The position numbers were made by a program, and so were the translations under genes. From positions 1,441,819-1,505,818 of the forward strand of contig NZ_FO538765.1 of the NCBI RefSeq assembly GCF_000968135.1: a stretch of DNA of 64,000 nucleotides. The letters run 5' to 3'. Below the pieces are notes generated by a model that was not told the DNA's origin, did not search any database, and worked only from the letters and a program-made list of their open reading frames with translations. Shown one piece after another: positions 17,306 through 26,463 of this stretch; the first letter of the stretch is position 1, and every line of letters starts with the position of its first letter. Source of the DNA: Magnetospira sp. QH-2. Its GTDB lineage: Bacteria > Pseudomonadota > Alphaproteobacteria > Rhodospirillales > Magnetospiraceae.

Positions 17306-17789
17306 CTCGGGCTTCACGCTGCTCGAAATGCTGGTGGTACTGGCTCTGACCGCGCTGGTCGCCGGGCTGGCCGGGCCTGCCATGGTTTCGCGTGGCACCG
17401 ATCGGTCTCCGGACCAGGTGGCGGCCTCCCTGGCCGCGACCCTGCGCCTGGCCCGGAGCGAAGCCCTGCGCGGCGGGCAGACCATGGATGTAGTTTTTAA
17501 TCCATCAGATAAAAATTGGGCCCTGGAGAATGGCCGGAACAAAGGTGTCCTGCCCGACTCCCAGACCTTTCGCCTGATTGTACCCGAAGAATGGAACCGC
17601 ATCCGCTTCCATCCCGATGGCTCGTCCAGCGGCGGGGAAATCAAAATCTTCTCCGCCCGCGACCGGGCCGTCATCCAGGTGGATTGGCTGACCGGTCGGG
17701 TGCGGCTGCAAGACCAGCCTGCCGCCAGCGGAGAATTCGATAGCGTCGGTTCCCCGAGGCCGGAAGCCACACCACCGCCTCGCGGCTGA
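17262..17789 (+). CDS. gspH: Minor pseudopilin GspH
   Basis: This 175-aa pseudopilin has cleavage site DSG|FTLLEMLVVLALTALVAG with Glu+5. The body (SLAATLRLARSEALRGGQTMDV, VDWLTGRVRL) fits GspH. The start ATG at 17262 has GGGAG six bases upstream, placing it inside gspG. The last 119 bp run over the end of the opposite-strand gspK gene; the extra tail (about 40 residues, Pro/Ser rich) is beyond the usual GspH fold. Confidence 0.88.
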   Translation: MPKAARTRTAILPTDSGFTLLEMLVVLALTALVAGLAGPAMVSRGTDRSPDQVAASLAATLRLARSEALRGGQTMDVVFNPSDKNWALENGRNKGVLPDSQTFRLIVPEEWNRIRFHPDGSSSGGEIKIFSARDRAVIQVDWLTGRVRLQDQPAASGEFDSVGSPRPEATPPPRG

Positions 17790-18486
17790 ATCGGGTTCCG
17801 GTGGGGTCTTCCACGGTGGCCGTGACCGACCAGACACGACCTTGCCGCGCGTCCCGCCAGCGCCCTGGAATAGCCGCCGATTCAAGGGCTTCGGCGAGAG
17901 CCGGCGCGGCCCGTTCGGCGACCACGCCTCGCGCCCCCGAATGGACGGTGGCCAGGGGAGTCAGGCGACCAATCAACAGATCATTGTAACCCGGAATGCG
18001 ATCCAGTTCCGACAGGTCGAGCAGCGGTCCGTTGCGCGGGGCGTGAGATAATCCCAGGTGCCGATAGTCCTCGGTCTCCAGGCCGTTTAGGCGGCGCAGA
18101 TCGTCCGCATCGCGATAGTCCGCCAATCGCTGCGCCAACGACAGGGCGCGGCCCGGGGATAGATCCAGGGTCTCCAGGACAAAAGCAATCAGGTCCACCG
18201 GCGCGGCGTTCAAATCCACCCGTCCGGCCAAATCTTCCAAGGAAACCCGCAGGTGGTCGTCGGCGAATACCAGATTTTGCCGGTGTCCGGCTTCACCGGC
18301 GAGGAGGACGGCAATGGCACGGTGAACGCCACCATCGGCAATGCTCCGGATCCGGGCCTGCTGCCATTCGTTGGCGCCTGCGGTCATTTCCAGCCGCGTG
18401 GTCTGGGAAAAACCCAGGGCCGACAGAGAGAGCAGCGCCATCATCCAGACCACCGTCACCAACGCATATCCGTCATCATGTTTCAT
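17671..18486 (-). CDS. gspK: Minor pseudopilin GspK
   Basis: This 271-aa pseudopilin has an atypical leader, DDG|YALVTVVWMMALLSL, lacking Glu+5 as is normal for GspK. It then has the SAM-like/helix-hairpin part (VDLNAAPVDLIAFVLE, LNGLETEDY, LSELDRIPGYND). It starts by ATGA overlap with gspJ. Its 3' end overlaps gspH tail-to-tail. GspK caps the pseudopilus tip with GspI and GspJ, which are encoded by the two preceding genes on this strand. Confidence 0.92.
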   Translation of the reverse strand: MKHDDGYALVTVVWMMALLSLSALGFSQTTRLEMTAGANEWQQARIRSIADGGVHRAIAVLLAGEAGHRQNLVFADDHLRVSLEDLAGRVDLNAAPVDLIAFVLETLDLSPGRALSLAQRLADYRDADDLRRLNGLETEDYRHLGLSHAPRNGPLLDLSELDRIPGYNDLLIGRLTPLATVHSGARGVVAERAAPALAEALESAAIPGRWRDARQGRVWSVTATVEDPTGTRFSREAVVWLPASGNRRYRILRWRQAGLAAAPDRSANPPG

Positions 18487-19037
18487 TTGAGGGTTTCTCC
18501 GGCCAATCGGCACAAGGCGCCATCGGGAGGCGGGCGGCGCAGGCAGGCCGCGTCGGCATCGGTGCCCGGCGTGACGATGATTTCCGGCCAACCATCGGCC
18601 CACAGGCGCACTTGACGCGGCAACCGGGTTGAGGAAGGCCATTGGGGTTGCCAACCTTCGGCGCCAAGGTAGGCAAAGCGCGCACCAACAACGGAGAGGG
18701 CTAATTGGGACTTCTGGAGGCCTTTCTCGACCCAGATCTCTTCCCCGGTCAGGCGGAATCCCCAATCATTGACTTCCAGGGCGTTGGGCGTACCGGAAAA
18801 AGCGAATGTCAGTCCCTTGTCGCCCGGTATCACCTCCGGCGCGGTTTCGGTCACCATCCGCCGCAGCACCCGATGCACGGCGCGCAGATCCGCATCCCGA
18901 TCCAGGACCATCCGGCCCTTCTCCCAGGCCCGGGCGCCAAAGTGCAGGCTCCCTGACAGCAAGGTCATGATTAATGCCAATACGCTCAGGCTGACCAGCA
19001 TTTCCATCAAGGTGAATCCGGTATCGGCGCGTATCAT
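18483..19037 (-). CDS. gspJ: Minor pseudopilin GspJ
   Basis: This 184-aa pseudopilin has cleavage site DTG|FTLMEMLVSLSVLALIM and Glu+5. The body (FGARAWEKGRMVLDRDADLRA, VHRVLRRMV, GTPNALEV, PRQVRLWADG) matches GspJ. It overlaps gspI by 4 bp upstream and gspK by 4 bp downstream, so I-J-K form a coupled minus-strand operon. Confidence 0.93.
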   Translation of the reverse strand: MIRADTGFTLMEMLVSLSVLALIMTLLSGSLHFGARAWEKGRMVLDRDADLRAVHRVLRRMVTETAPEVIPGDKGLTFAFSGTPNALEVNDWGFRLTGEEIWVEKGLQKSQLALSVVGARFAYLGAEGWQPQWPSSTRLPRQVRLWADGWPEIIVTPGTDADAACLRRPPPDGALCRLAGETLK

Positions 19038-19429
19038 GGCGTGATCTCGTTTCGCAGGCGGTGGGTCACCCTTTCCACCCGACCGGTTCGGTTGCCCGCC
19101 CGCCAGTCAACCTGAACGACGATGCGGAATAGGTCCTCGTAGCCCGGTTCCTCGGTTACCTGGATGGCCCAGCCTTCGCCTTGTATCCTCTCTTCGCTCA
19201 ACGACCATGCGCTGTCGACGGTGGCAATCAGGGATTCCGCCTGGATATGGGCTCGGGTATGGGCGTCTTGTGCCGTTGTCATGCTCACGCCCGAGGCATA
19301 GGCCTCGTAGATTAAGCCAAGGGTAAGACCGACGATAGCCAGTGAAACCAGCACTTCGAGCAATGAGAAGCCATCGTCGGTGTATCGGGGATTCTTTTTT
19401 TTCCGCCCAGGAAAAATATAAAAAATCAT
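19034..19429 (-). CDS. gspI: Minor pseudopilin GspI
   Basis: This 131-aa pseudopilin has cleavage site DDG|FSLLEVLVSLAIVGLTLG and Glu+5. A basic leader (PGRKKKNPRYT) precedes it. The start is uncertain: ATG at 19429 gives a 20-residue leader, ATG at 19480 gives a longer one, and neither has a clear ribosome-binding site. The 19380-19480 stretch is AT-rich and may contain the I-J-K promoter, divergent from the cytochrome gene. Confidence 0.85.
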   Translation of the reverse strand: MIFYIFPGRKKKNPRYTDDGFSLLEVLVSLAIVGLTLGLIYEAYASGVSMTTAQDAHTRAHIQAESLIATVDSAWSLSEERIQGEGWAIQVTEEPGYEDLFRIVVQVDWRAGNRTGRVERVTHRLRNEITP

Positions 19430-19611
19430 AAATTTCAACACGTTATCAATTCCGCCGTCCTGTTTGTCGGGAGCATTCATGAAAACAACGTGCGAGAGGA
19501 GCGGAATAAGCCCGAGAGATGTTCCGTTGTGGGGGTGTTGAGGTTCACATCCGGGGGGAGGCGGCCACGCGCTGATGCTTCCTACTCGTCCAAACGAAGG
19601 GAGACCAACTC

Positions 19612-22200
19612 TTGCAACGCATCCATCAACCTTGGCCCATATCATGGCGAAAAAATGCCACTCTGGCAGCCCTGCTCATGGGAACGGCCCTTAGCGGGTT
19701 CTCCGCTTTCGCCGGAGACGGCGAGGTCCAAATCGGTAAATCGATCTGGAAGGCCTCCGACGAGAAGCTGATCGTGCGCGGCGAAGTAGAAGGTTCGCGC
19801 ACGGAAATTCGGGTGTTCAATCCGGACTCCGGGGAGACCCTGGGCGAAGTGCGATCCAATCGCAAAGGTAAATGGCTCCTGCGGCTCGGCGATCTTTCGG
19901 GGAGCCAGGTACCCTGCCGCGTGCAGGCAGCCGGTCCCGAGGATCAAAGTGAAATCCGCAAGGTCGAGAAGGCTCCCGAGACCTGTGACGACGGCAGCGT
20001 CGGCGACGGAGATGATACCGGAAATGGGGGCGGCGACATGACCAGCGGCACCTATGCTCTGGTGGCCGCCAACGATCTGGGTATGCATTGCGCCGACCTG
20101 GACTACCGGGTGTTCAGCATCCTGCCGCCGTTCAACGTGGTCCATGCGCAGGTGATCGAGAAAGGCGGGCCGGGCAACAAGCCGCGGATTCTCACCGATG
20201 CGGAAATGGACGTGGTCTATTCTGCCACATCGAATCCCAATGACCCGGCGGGCGCGGGATCGATCACTGCCTCGAGCCGAAATATCAACAGTTTCAGATC
20301 CAATTACTGGCAGCAGTTCCTAGACACGACCCAGGGCGGCACCTCAATCACCCGAACCATCGGTGGCGCCGCCTATGGCACCTTGTATCCCAACGTCCTG
20401 GCCGCCGACCCCAACAGCACCGGCCTATGCGACCCGGGAACCGGAGCCTGCGAGAGTGCCTTGTCGCTGTTCGAGCCCATGCTTGACGAGGTGGGGCTGC
20501 CAGTGCCCGACGCCAACCATCTCCATCCGGAATCGGGTAGTCCCGCTCTGGTGGTGGGGCAGCAGGCCATGCCGGGGATCGGCAATACGCCCCAGCATTT
20601 CGACCGGTTCGACAAGGATTTGGCATTTTTCGTTGACTTCCCGTTTGGCAAGCGGGTGCGCGACGTCAACTGGTTTGCCGCCGACGGCATCCCCATCTTG
20701 CCGGTGGATGATGGCGGCCAGGTCAATTCCTATCCGCTGATGCAGGTGGCGGCCCTGGCCAAGGGCGGCGACGGCACCCCGGTGGCCAGCCTTGACGTGG
20801 TGCTGCCAGTGGCCTCCGAAGCCGATTGCCAGAACTGCCATGTGGACCCCATCGACTGTGCCGACCCGAGCCTGCCACAGAACGTACAAAGCACCGTCTG
20901 TAACGGCGTCGCGGTATCCCTGGACGGCCCGACAGCGGCCAGCGGCAAGACCTTCGAGGTGATGAGCATGGAGGACGCCCCGGGCGAGACACCGGAGCAG
21001 CGACTGCTCAACGCCGCCAAGACCAATATCCTGCGCCTGCACGACGTCAAGCACGGCACGCGCTACGTTACCTTCGCCGATGCCCAGGGCACCCTGGCCT
21101 CAGCCGTCTGCGACGATCCGGATAGCCCCAACTGCCTGCAAAACCGCACGCCCGTGCAATGCAGCCAGTGCCACTATTCCCCGGCCCTTGATCTGGCCCA
21201 GGTGGGCCCGGTGGATGAGCCGCAACAAGGCGACAACGGGCGCCAGCAGACCAAGCACATTTCCATGTCGCGGGCCATGCATGGCCATCATGGGGCTTTG
21301 GACGTGACCAATCCGGTCACCGGCGGGCCGTTGTTTCCGGCTATGCCGCAAGCCGGTCCGGGCCGTGATTTCGAGACCGCCGAGGCGGTGTTGCAAGAGA
21401 CCTGCTACCAGTGTCACCCGGGTAAGCGGACCCAGTGCCTGCGCGGAGCCATGTTCTCGGGCGGCGTGGTCTGCCAGGACTGCCACGGCGACATGGCGCA
21501 GGTGGGCGACGACTTCACCCATGCCTTCCCCGATGGCGGCGGGGCTGACCTGAGTAAGCGCGTGCCTTGGGCCAGCGAACCGGCCTGCGGCTCCTGCCAT
21601 ACCGGCGACGCCATGGACAACATGGCCGACGAGCCGACTGTGGTCGCCGCTGCAGACGGGATCCGCTTGGCCCAGGCCTTCCGCACGGACGATCCGGCGG
21701 CCATGCCCATCAAAGCGATCAACGGGGTTTTCGCCGAGAACGAGAGCCTGTATCGGCTCAGCAAGGGACACGGCGGAGTAATGTGCGAGGGCTGCCACGG
21801 CTCGACCCACGCCATCTGGCCCAATGCCAATCCCAACGCCAACGACAATCTGGCCGCCAAGCAGTTGCAGGGCCATTCCGGTACCCTGATCGACTGCAAG
21901 GCCTGTCACGGCGAGGGGGCGTTCGAATTAGCCCAGTTCATGCCGGCTAACTTCGACGCCAACGGCGCCATGAAGGGACCGCACGGCATGCATCCCGTCA
22001 ACGATCCCCTGTGGACCGACAAGCATGAGGAGGTCTATGAGAAAGCCAAGGATAGCTGCAAGGCCTGTCACGGCACCGATCTAAACGGCACGGTATTATC
22101 GGCCATGTCGGTGACCCGGACTTTCCGGGTGGAGGACAAAACCGTCACCCTTGATAAGGGTGACAAGGTAGGCTGCACGGCCTGCCACGAGAAGCCATGA
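19612..22200 (+). CDS. Exported nonaheme c-type cytochrome
   Basis: This 862-aa protein starts at a TTG behind GGGAG. It has an N-terminal signal peptide (NATLAALLMGTALSGFSAFA), then a beta-rich domain to about residue 110. A second domain contains LVAANDLGMHCADLDYRV and SILPPFNVVHAQV. Nine CxxCH heme sites follow between residues 406 and 858: CQNCH, CSQCH, CYQCH, CQDCH, CGSCH, CEGCH, CKACH twice and CTACH. The stop overlaps the gspL start (ATGA), so it is part of the secretion operon. An extracellular electron-transfer role is inferred by analogy with T2SS-exported multiheme cytochromes of Shewanella and Geobacter. Confidence 0.9.
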   Translation: MQRIHQPWPISWRKNATLAALLMGTALSGFSAFAGDGEVQIGKSIWKASDEKLIVRGEVEGSRTEIRVFNPDSGETLGEVRSNRKGKWLLRLGDLSGSQVPCRVQAAGPEDQSEIRKVEKAPETCDDGSVGDGDDTGNGGGDMTSGTYALVAANDLGMHCADLDYRVFSILPPFNVVHAQVIEKGGPGNKPRILTDAEMDVVYSATSNPNDPAGAGSITASSRNINSFRSNYWQQFLDTTQGGTSITRTIGGAAYGTLYPNVLAADPNSTGLCDPGTGACESALSLFEPMLDEVGLPVPDANHLHPESGSPALVVGQQAMPGIGNTPQHFDRFDKDLAFFVDFPFGKRVRDVNWFAADGIPILPVDDGGQVNSYPLMQVAALAKGGDGTPVASLDVVLPVASEADCQNCHVDPIDCADPSLPQNVQSTVCNGVAVSLDGPTAASGKTFEVMSMEDAPGETPEQRLLNAAKTNILRLHDVKHGTRYVTFADAQGTLASAVCDDPDSPNCLQNRTPVQCSQCHYSPALDLAQVGPVDEPQQGDNGRQQTKHISMSRAMHGHHGALDVTNPVTGGPLFPAMPQAGPGRDFETAEAVLQETCYQCHPGKRTQCLRGAMFSGGVVCQDCHGDMAQVGDDFTHAFPDGGGADLSKRVPWASEPACGSCHTGDAMDNMADEPTVVAAADGIRLAQAFRTDDPAAMPIKAINGVFAENESLYRLSKGHGGVMCEGCHGSTHAIWPNANPNANDNLAAKQLQGHSGTLIDCKACHGEGAFELAQFMPANFDANGAMKGPHGMHPVNDPLWTDKHEEVYEKAKDSCKACHGTDLNGTVLSAMSVTRTFRVEDKTVTLDKGDKVGCTACHEKP

Positions 22201-23162
22201 CCAGGACGGTCACATCAAGCACCATCCGGGCGGGGGTCCTCCGGGCCCTCGCATGGTGGAGGCACGGCTTGCAACAAGCCGTGCCTTTAGTCTTGCTCGA
22301 TCGGGAAGATGAAGCGCCATTGCGGTTTGATGCCAATGGTCGCCCGCTGTTCGATACCAACGACAAGGCATGGGCCACCATCACTATCGAAGGCCTGCGT
22401 CCGGTGCGACGCCGTGTTGTCTATCCCCTGGCGGCCGTGGGGGATCTTCGTGCCATGGTCGGTCATCGTATCGCGGAACTGACCCCCTTTGCCGCCGAGG
22501 TCGCCTTGTTCGACGTTCAGGTGGTCGAGTGTCATGCCGAGAGCGGCAAGGTGACCGCCGACGTGGTCGCCGTTGACCGTAGGCGTGTTCAACCGGCGCT
22601 TGACCAGGCCCGAGATATGAAAATCAGAGTGAAGGCCCTGCATCTGGATGGCCGGGTATTGCGGCTGGCGCGGGAATGGCGGCCCCGCATCGGTATCCTG
22701 ACTCCGACCGCTGCCCTGGTACTCGTAAACCTGCTGTTGATTGGTGCCGCCATCGCCCTGCCCCTTACTCAAAAGCAATTGCGGATCGAACGTCTGGAAT
22801 CGCGCCTGGCTGATCTGCGCCTCGTGGCCAAGGAGACTCTTGCTCTATCGACCCGGCTGGACGAGCGCAAGGCCGCCGCGGGATATGTCACCCGATTCCG
22901 CCGCGCCACCGCCAATCCGGCGCGGGCGCTCGACGAATTGTCCCGCGTTCTGCCCGATCACACCTGGGCGACCGGCCTGACCCTGAAGGACGGTGAACTG
23001 TCGGTGACCGGCCAGTCGGGGCATGCCGCCGCATTGATCGCTCAGGTGGAGGACTCATCATTGTTCCACCAGACCCGCTTCACGTCGCCTGTAACCTTGG
23101 CCCGGGACGGCGAGCGAGAACGCTTTTCATTGATGACCACCTGGGCCGGGAAAAAGAGATGA
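22197..23162 (+). CDS. gspL: Type II secretion protein GspL (PilN-like)
   Basis: This 321-aa bitopic protein has a cytoplasmic domain to about residue 170 (VRRRVVYPLAAVGDLRAMVGHRI; TPFAAEVALFDV), one membrane helix at about 175-195 and a coiled coil (RIERLESRLADLRLV). A periplasmic PilN/GspL ferredoxin-like domain (RALDELSRVLPDHTWATGL) follows. GspL ties the GspE ATPase to the membrane platform. It is coupled to the cytochrome gene upstream and to gspM downstream by 4-bp overlaps. Confidence 0.85.
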   Translation: MTRTVTSSTIRAGVLRALAWWRHGLQQAVPLVLLDREDEAPLRFDANGRPLFDTNDKAWATITIEGLRPVRRRVVYPLAAVGDLRAMVGHRIAELTPFAAEVALFDVQVVECHAESGKVTADVVAVDRRRVQPALDQARDMKIRVKALHLDGRVLRLAREWRPRIGILTPTAALVLVNLLLIGAAIALPLTQKQLRIERLESRLADLRLVAKETLALSTRLDERKAAAGYVTRFRRATANPARALDELSRVLPDHTWATGLTLKDGELSVTGQSGHAAALIAQVEDSSLFHQTRFTSPVTLARDGERERFSLMTTWAGKKR

Positions 23163-23695
23163 TCAAGCAATTGCACGGACCATCGGGAGCGGTTCTTCTC
23201 GGGATACTGATGATCGCCTTGGCAGGGTTCGGAGTCTCTCGAGGTCTGAGCGCCTGGCATACGGATCTGGACCGCAAAATAAGCCATCTGGAAACGTCCG
23301 TGGCCAAGGTCGCCGCCGTGGCGGATCGGCGGGATGGGTTGCGGCGGGACCTCGCCGAACTGAAACAGGGCCAACAGAATCACTCCCTGTTACCCGGCGC
23401 CGGGGCCGATCTGGCAGCGGCGGCTTTGCAGGACCTTGTACGCCAGCGGTTGAAAGACAGCCCGGCGACCCTGGAAAGCCTGCAAGTGCTCCCCGCCGGT
23501 CCGGTGGAAAATTTCCAGCGTATTACCTTGCGCCTGCGGTTGACCGCCCCAGTCGAGGCTCTGCCATTGTTGTTGCAACAACTTCAGTTCGGGCAGCCAG
23601 TGGTGACCATTCTATCCCTGAACGCCCGGATCAGCCATGACAAGCTGCGCGTCAGCCTCGATCTGGCCGGTTTCCGCCAGGGGGCAAGGGCATGA
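23159..23695 (+). CDS. gspM: Type II secretion protein GspM (subtype b)
   Basis: This 178-aa bitopic protein has an N-terminal helix (AVLLGILMIALAGFGVSRGL), a coiled coil (LETSVAKVAAVADRRDGLRR) and a C-terminal ferredoxin-like domain (FQRITLRLRLTAPVEALPLLL). It matches the GspMb/PilO-like group by pattern and by its place after gspL. It overlaps gspL and the next gene by 4 bp each. Confidence 0.85.
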   Translation: MIKQLHGPSGAVLLGILMIALAGFGVSRGLSAWHTDLDRKISHLETSVAKVAAVADRRDGLRRDLAELKQGQQNHSLLPGAGADLAAAALQDLVRQRLKDSPATLESLQVLPAGPVENFQRITLRLRLTAPVEALPLLLQQLQFGQPVVTILSLNARISHDKLRVSLDLAGFRQGARA

Positions 23696-24327
23696 GTCTC
23701 AATCCCCTTGGAAGGAGCTTGTTGAACGGGGGCTTGGTTGTATCGGCATTGGTGGTCGGCGGATGGCTGCTACAAGGATTTCCCGACAAGCCATTGATGT
23801 CGCCATCACCGCAATCTCACGCCGTTACCTTTAAGACGCTGCCTGAACTTTCGCCCGAGGCACGGATTTCCGTGAACGAGGCCCTGGCCCGCCCCCTGTT
23901 TCGCCCGTCTCGCCGTCCGTCCGAAGTGGCCCTGAAACAGGAACAGGAATCGCGGCCCGCTGTGCGGTTGATGGGTATCCTTGCCCTGCCCGGCAAACAA
24001 CTGGCACTGATGACCGGCGCGGACGGGGGAAAGCTCCAGCGCCTGTCCTTGGGCGACGCCATAGAAGGCTGGCAGTTGATCGCGGTGGCGGAGCGTTCCG
24101 TGATCCTGAGACAGAAGGATCGCGAGACACGGGTGCGCTTGCATGAGGCCAGGCTCGAAAATACGGCGAGGCAGGGAGTCGCCACGGGCGAATCTGCAGA
24201 TCCGAGCCATCGGTCGCCGCAGCGACCGGCACCGGCCAAACGGCGGACGCGGACTTTTCCCGCCGCCGATTTATCCATGGTCCTGGGCATGAACCGCCCG
24301 GAATCGGGACGAGGGGAACGACCATGA
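23692..24327 (+). CDS. GspC/GspN-like HR-domain protein
   Basis: This 211-aa protein has an N-terminal membrane helix (LNGGLVVSALVVGGWLL) followed by a homology-region-like domain (VRLMGILALPGKQLALM; LSLGDAIEGWQLIAV; SVILRQKDRETRVRL) of the GspC type. A Pro/Arg/Ala-rich tail follows, with no PDZ domain. In T2SS the HR domain contacts the N0 domain of the secretin GspD, which is the next gene (4-bp overlap). It could be called GspC or GspN. Confidence 0.75.
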   Translation: MSLNPLGRSLLNGGLVVSALVVGGWLLQGFPDKPLMSPSPQSHAVTFKTLPELSPEARISVNEALARPLFRPSRRPSEVALKQEQESRPAVRLMGILALPGKQLALMTGADGGKLQRLSLGDAIEGWQLIAVAERSVILRQKDRETRVRLHEARLENTARQGVATGESADPSHRSPQRPAPAKRRTRTFPAADLSMVLGMNRPESGRGERP

Positions 24328-26396
24328 TATCCAAGACCACACTCACCGCCATGGGCCTGATTCTCGGCCTGTCGGGATGCGCCGACCTGGCTGCCTTGAT
24401 GGACCGACCGGGGCGGGTGTTGCGCGCCGAACGCCCCGTTTCCACTTTCATGACCAGCCGTCGGGAGACTCCCACCCCGACAGGGACGGAAGCGCCATCG
24501 ACCGATCGGTCGTCGTCGGCGATAGAAGCACCCGCACCGACCGCCGCCCCCGTGCCGGTGGTTGAACGGGGTACGGGCCAATTCGCCGGGGCACCCTCCC
24601 CTAGGTCTATTGCGACAGCAAAACCCGCCGAACAGGTCAGCTTGGCCTTCGAGGACATGCCCCTTGACGAAGTGGTACGCGCTATTCTCGGAGATGCCTT
24701 GGACGCCAATTACGTGATCGATCCGTCCGTGTCCGGTTCGGTTACCCTGGAAACCGACATCGCCGACAATGAACAGGCCCTGTTGCATCTTCTGGAACGC
24801 ATCCTGGCCATGCACAAGGCGACCCTGGTCGATGACGGGGATTTGTACCGCATCCTGCCCGCCGGGGCAGCGGTCCGGTCAGTGCCGTCTCAAGGTGGGG
24901 CGGACCTTGCCGCCGGTGAGGTCGTGCGGGTGGTGCCCCTACGCCATGTTTCGGCCTCGCGCATGGCCAAGCTGCTTGATCCGTTCACCGAGGACAAGAA
25001 CAGGGTGCGGGCCGACGACGACCGCAATCTGGTTATCCTCAGCGGCCCCAGTGGCGAGGTCGGACGGTTGATGGAAACCCTGCGCATCTTCGACGTGGAT
25101 TGGCTGGCCGGGCGGTCGGTGGCGCTCTATCCCCTGACCCATGTGGGGGCCAAGGGCCTGGTGCCGGAACTGCAAACCGTGTTCGGCGGCGAAGGCGGGC
25201 CGCTGGCCGGAATGCTGCGTTTCGAGCCCATCACCCGGCTCAATGCCATTCTGGTGGTCGCCAACCAGCCCCACCACCTGGACCGGGCCGCCGAGTGGAT
25301 CCACCGGCTCGACAAAGGCTCCAGAGCCGGTCGCGACCTGTTCGTCCATCCGTTGGAGAACGGCAAGGCCACCGAGATGGCGTCCATCCTGTCGGAGGTC
25401 TTTGCGGCGGAAAAAGGTGGCGCGGGCTCGAACGGCGGCGTGAGCCTGGCCTCGGCGACCGACGGTCCGGACCCCACTTCCCTGCCGATCAGGACTTCGG
25501 ATGACATCCGCATCATCGCCGACGAAGGCAACAACGCTCTTCTCGTATTGGCCTCGGCGGAGGACTACAAGATGGTCGAGGCGGCGATCAACAAGCTCGA
25601 CCGGGTGCCCGTGCAGGTGCTGGTGGAGGCAACCATCGCCGAGGTCACCCTGACTAACGAGTTGCGTTACGGCGTGCAATGGTATTTCACCCATGGCACC
25701 GGGCTGAAAGGCACAAGGGGAAATGGCATTTTCAGCACCGGTACCTCTTCGACGTTGGCCAGCACTTTCCCCGGTTTTTCCTATGTGCTCTCCAATGCCA
25801 TGGGCCAGACCCGCATGGTGGTCGATGCCCTGGACGACGTGACGGACGTGGACATCATTTCCTCGCCGCACCTGATGATCCGCAACAATCAGACCGCCGA
25901 ATTGCAGGTCGGCGACGAAGTCCCGGTGACCATCCAGCAGCAGCAATCCACCTCGGGCGAGGCCAATCTGGTCAACACCATCCAGTACCGCAATACCGGG
26001 GTCATCCTGCGGGTCACTCCACGGGTCAATGCCAACGGCTCCATTAGCATGGACGTGGAGCAGGAAATGAGCACCGTGCCCAGCACCTCGGCCAGCAGCC
26101 TGACCCCGACCATCTCGCAACGGCGGATCAAGAGTTCCATCGTTATCCAATCGGGGGAAACCGTGGTCCTCGGCGGCTTGATCTCGGATGAGGAAACCCA
26201 GGCAAAGTCCGGCGTGCCGGTGCTTTCGGACCTACCCTTGGTGGGCTCGCTGTTCGGCAGCAACTCGCACGCTCTGGACCGTACCGAGTTATTGATCTTC
26301 ATCCACCCTCGGGTGGTGCGCGATCCCGGCGAGGCCCGGCGGCTGACCCAGGAGGTTCGGAGCCGGGTCAATCGGCTCAAAGAGTTGGGCCGATAG
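24324..26396 (+). CDS. gspD: Type II secretion secretin GspD (lipoprotein)
   Basis: This 690-aa outer-membrane secretin has lipobox LGLSGC (Cys19), suggesting self-piloting. A low-complexity Ser/Thr/Pro linker runs to about residue 95. N0 is at about 100-170 (VSLAFEDMPLDEVVRAILG), with N1-N3 repeats at about 190-420 and the secretin domain at about 425-670. The secretin domain has QVLVEATIAEVTL, VPVTIQQQQS, TGVILRVTPRVN and VVLGGLISDEE. It ends with an S-domain-like Arg-rich tail. It is the last gene of the plus-strand secretion run. Confidence 0.95.
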   Translation: MISKTTLTAMGLILGLSGCADLAALMDRPGRVLRAERPVSTFMTSRRETPTPTGTEAPSTDRSSSAIEAPAPTAAPVPVVERGTGQFAGAPSPRSIATAKPAEQVSLAFEDMPLDEVVRAILGDALDANYVIDPSVSGSVTLETDIADNEQALLHLLERILAMHKATLVDDGDLYRILPAGAAVRSVPSQGGADLAAGEVVRVVPLRHVSASRMAKLLDPFTEDKNRVRADDDRNLVILSGPSGEVGRLMETLRIFDVDWLAGRSVALYPLTHVGAKGLVPELQTVFGGEGGPLAGMLRFEPITRLNAILVVANQPHHLDRAAEWIHRLDKGSRAGRDLFVHPLENGKATEMASILSEVFAAEKGGAGSNGGVSLASATDGPDPTSLPIRTSDDIRIIADEGNNALLVLASAEDYKMVEAAINKLDRVPVQVLVEATIAEVTLTNELRYGVQWYFTHGTGLKGTRGNGIFSTGTSSTLASTFPGFSYVLSNAMGQTRMVVDALDDVTDVDIISSPHLMIRNNQTAELQVGDEVPVTIQQQQSTSGEANLVNTIQYRNTGVILRVTPRVNANGSISMDVEQEMSTVPSTSASSLTPTISQRRIKSSIVIQSGETVVLGGLISDEETQAKSGVPVLSDLPLVGSLFGSNSHALDRTELLIFIHPRVVRDPGEARRLTQEVRSRVNRLKELGR

Positions 26397-26463
26397 CGAG
26401 GGGGGGGGAGAGGAGCGACCCTTGACCGTAGCCCCGCTACGCCCTGCGCGCCACTCCTGCCCC

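Noticed and set aside
23817-26150. Long minus-strand frames opposite gspD and the HR-domain gene
   Set aside because: They are mirror frames of strongly supported secretion genes; translations are low complexity without domains.
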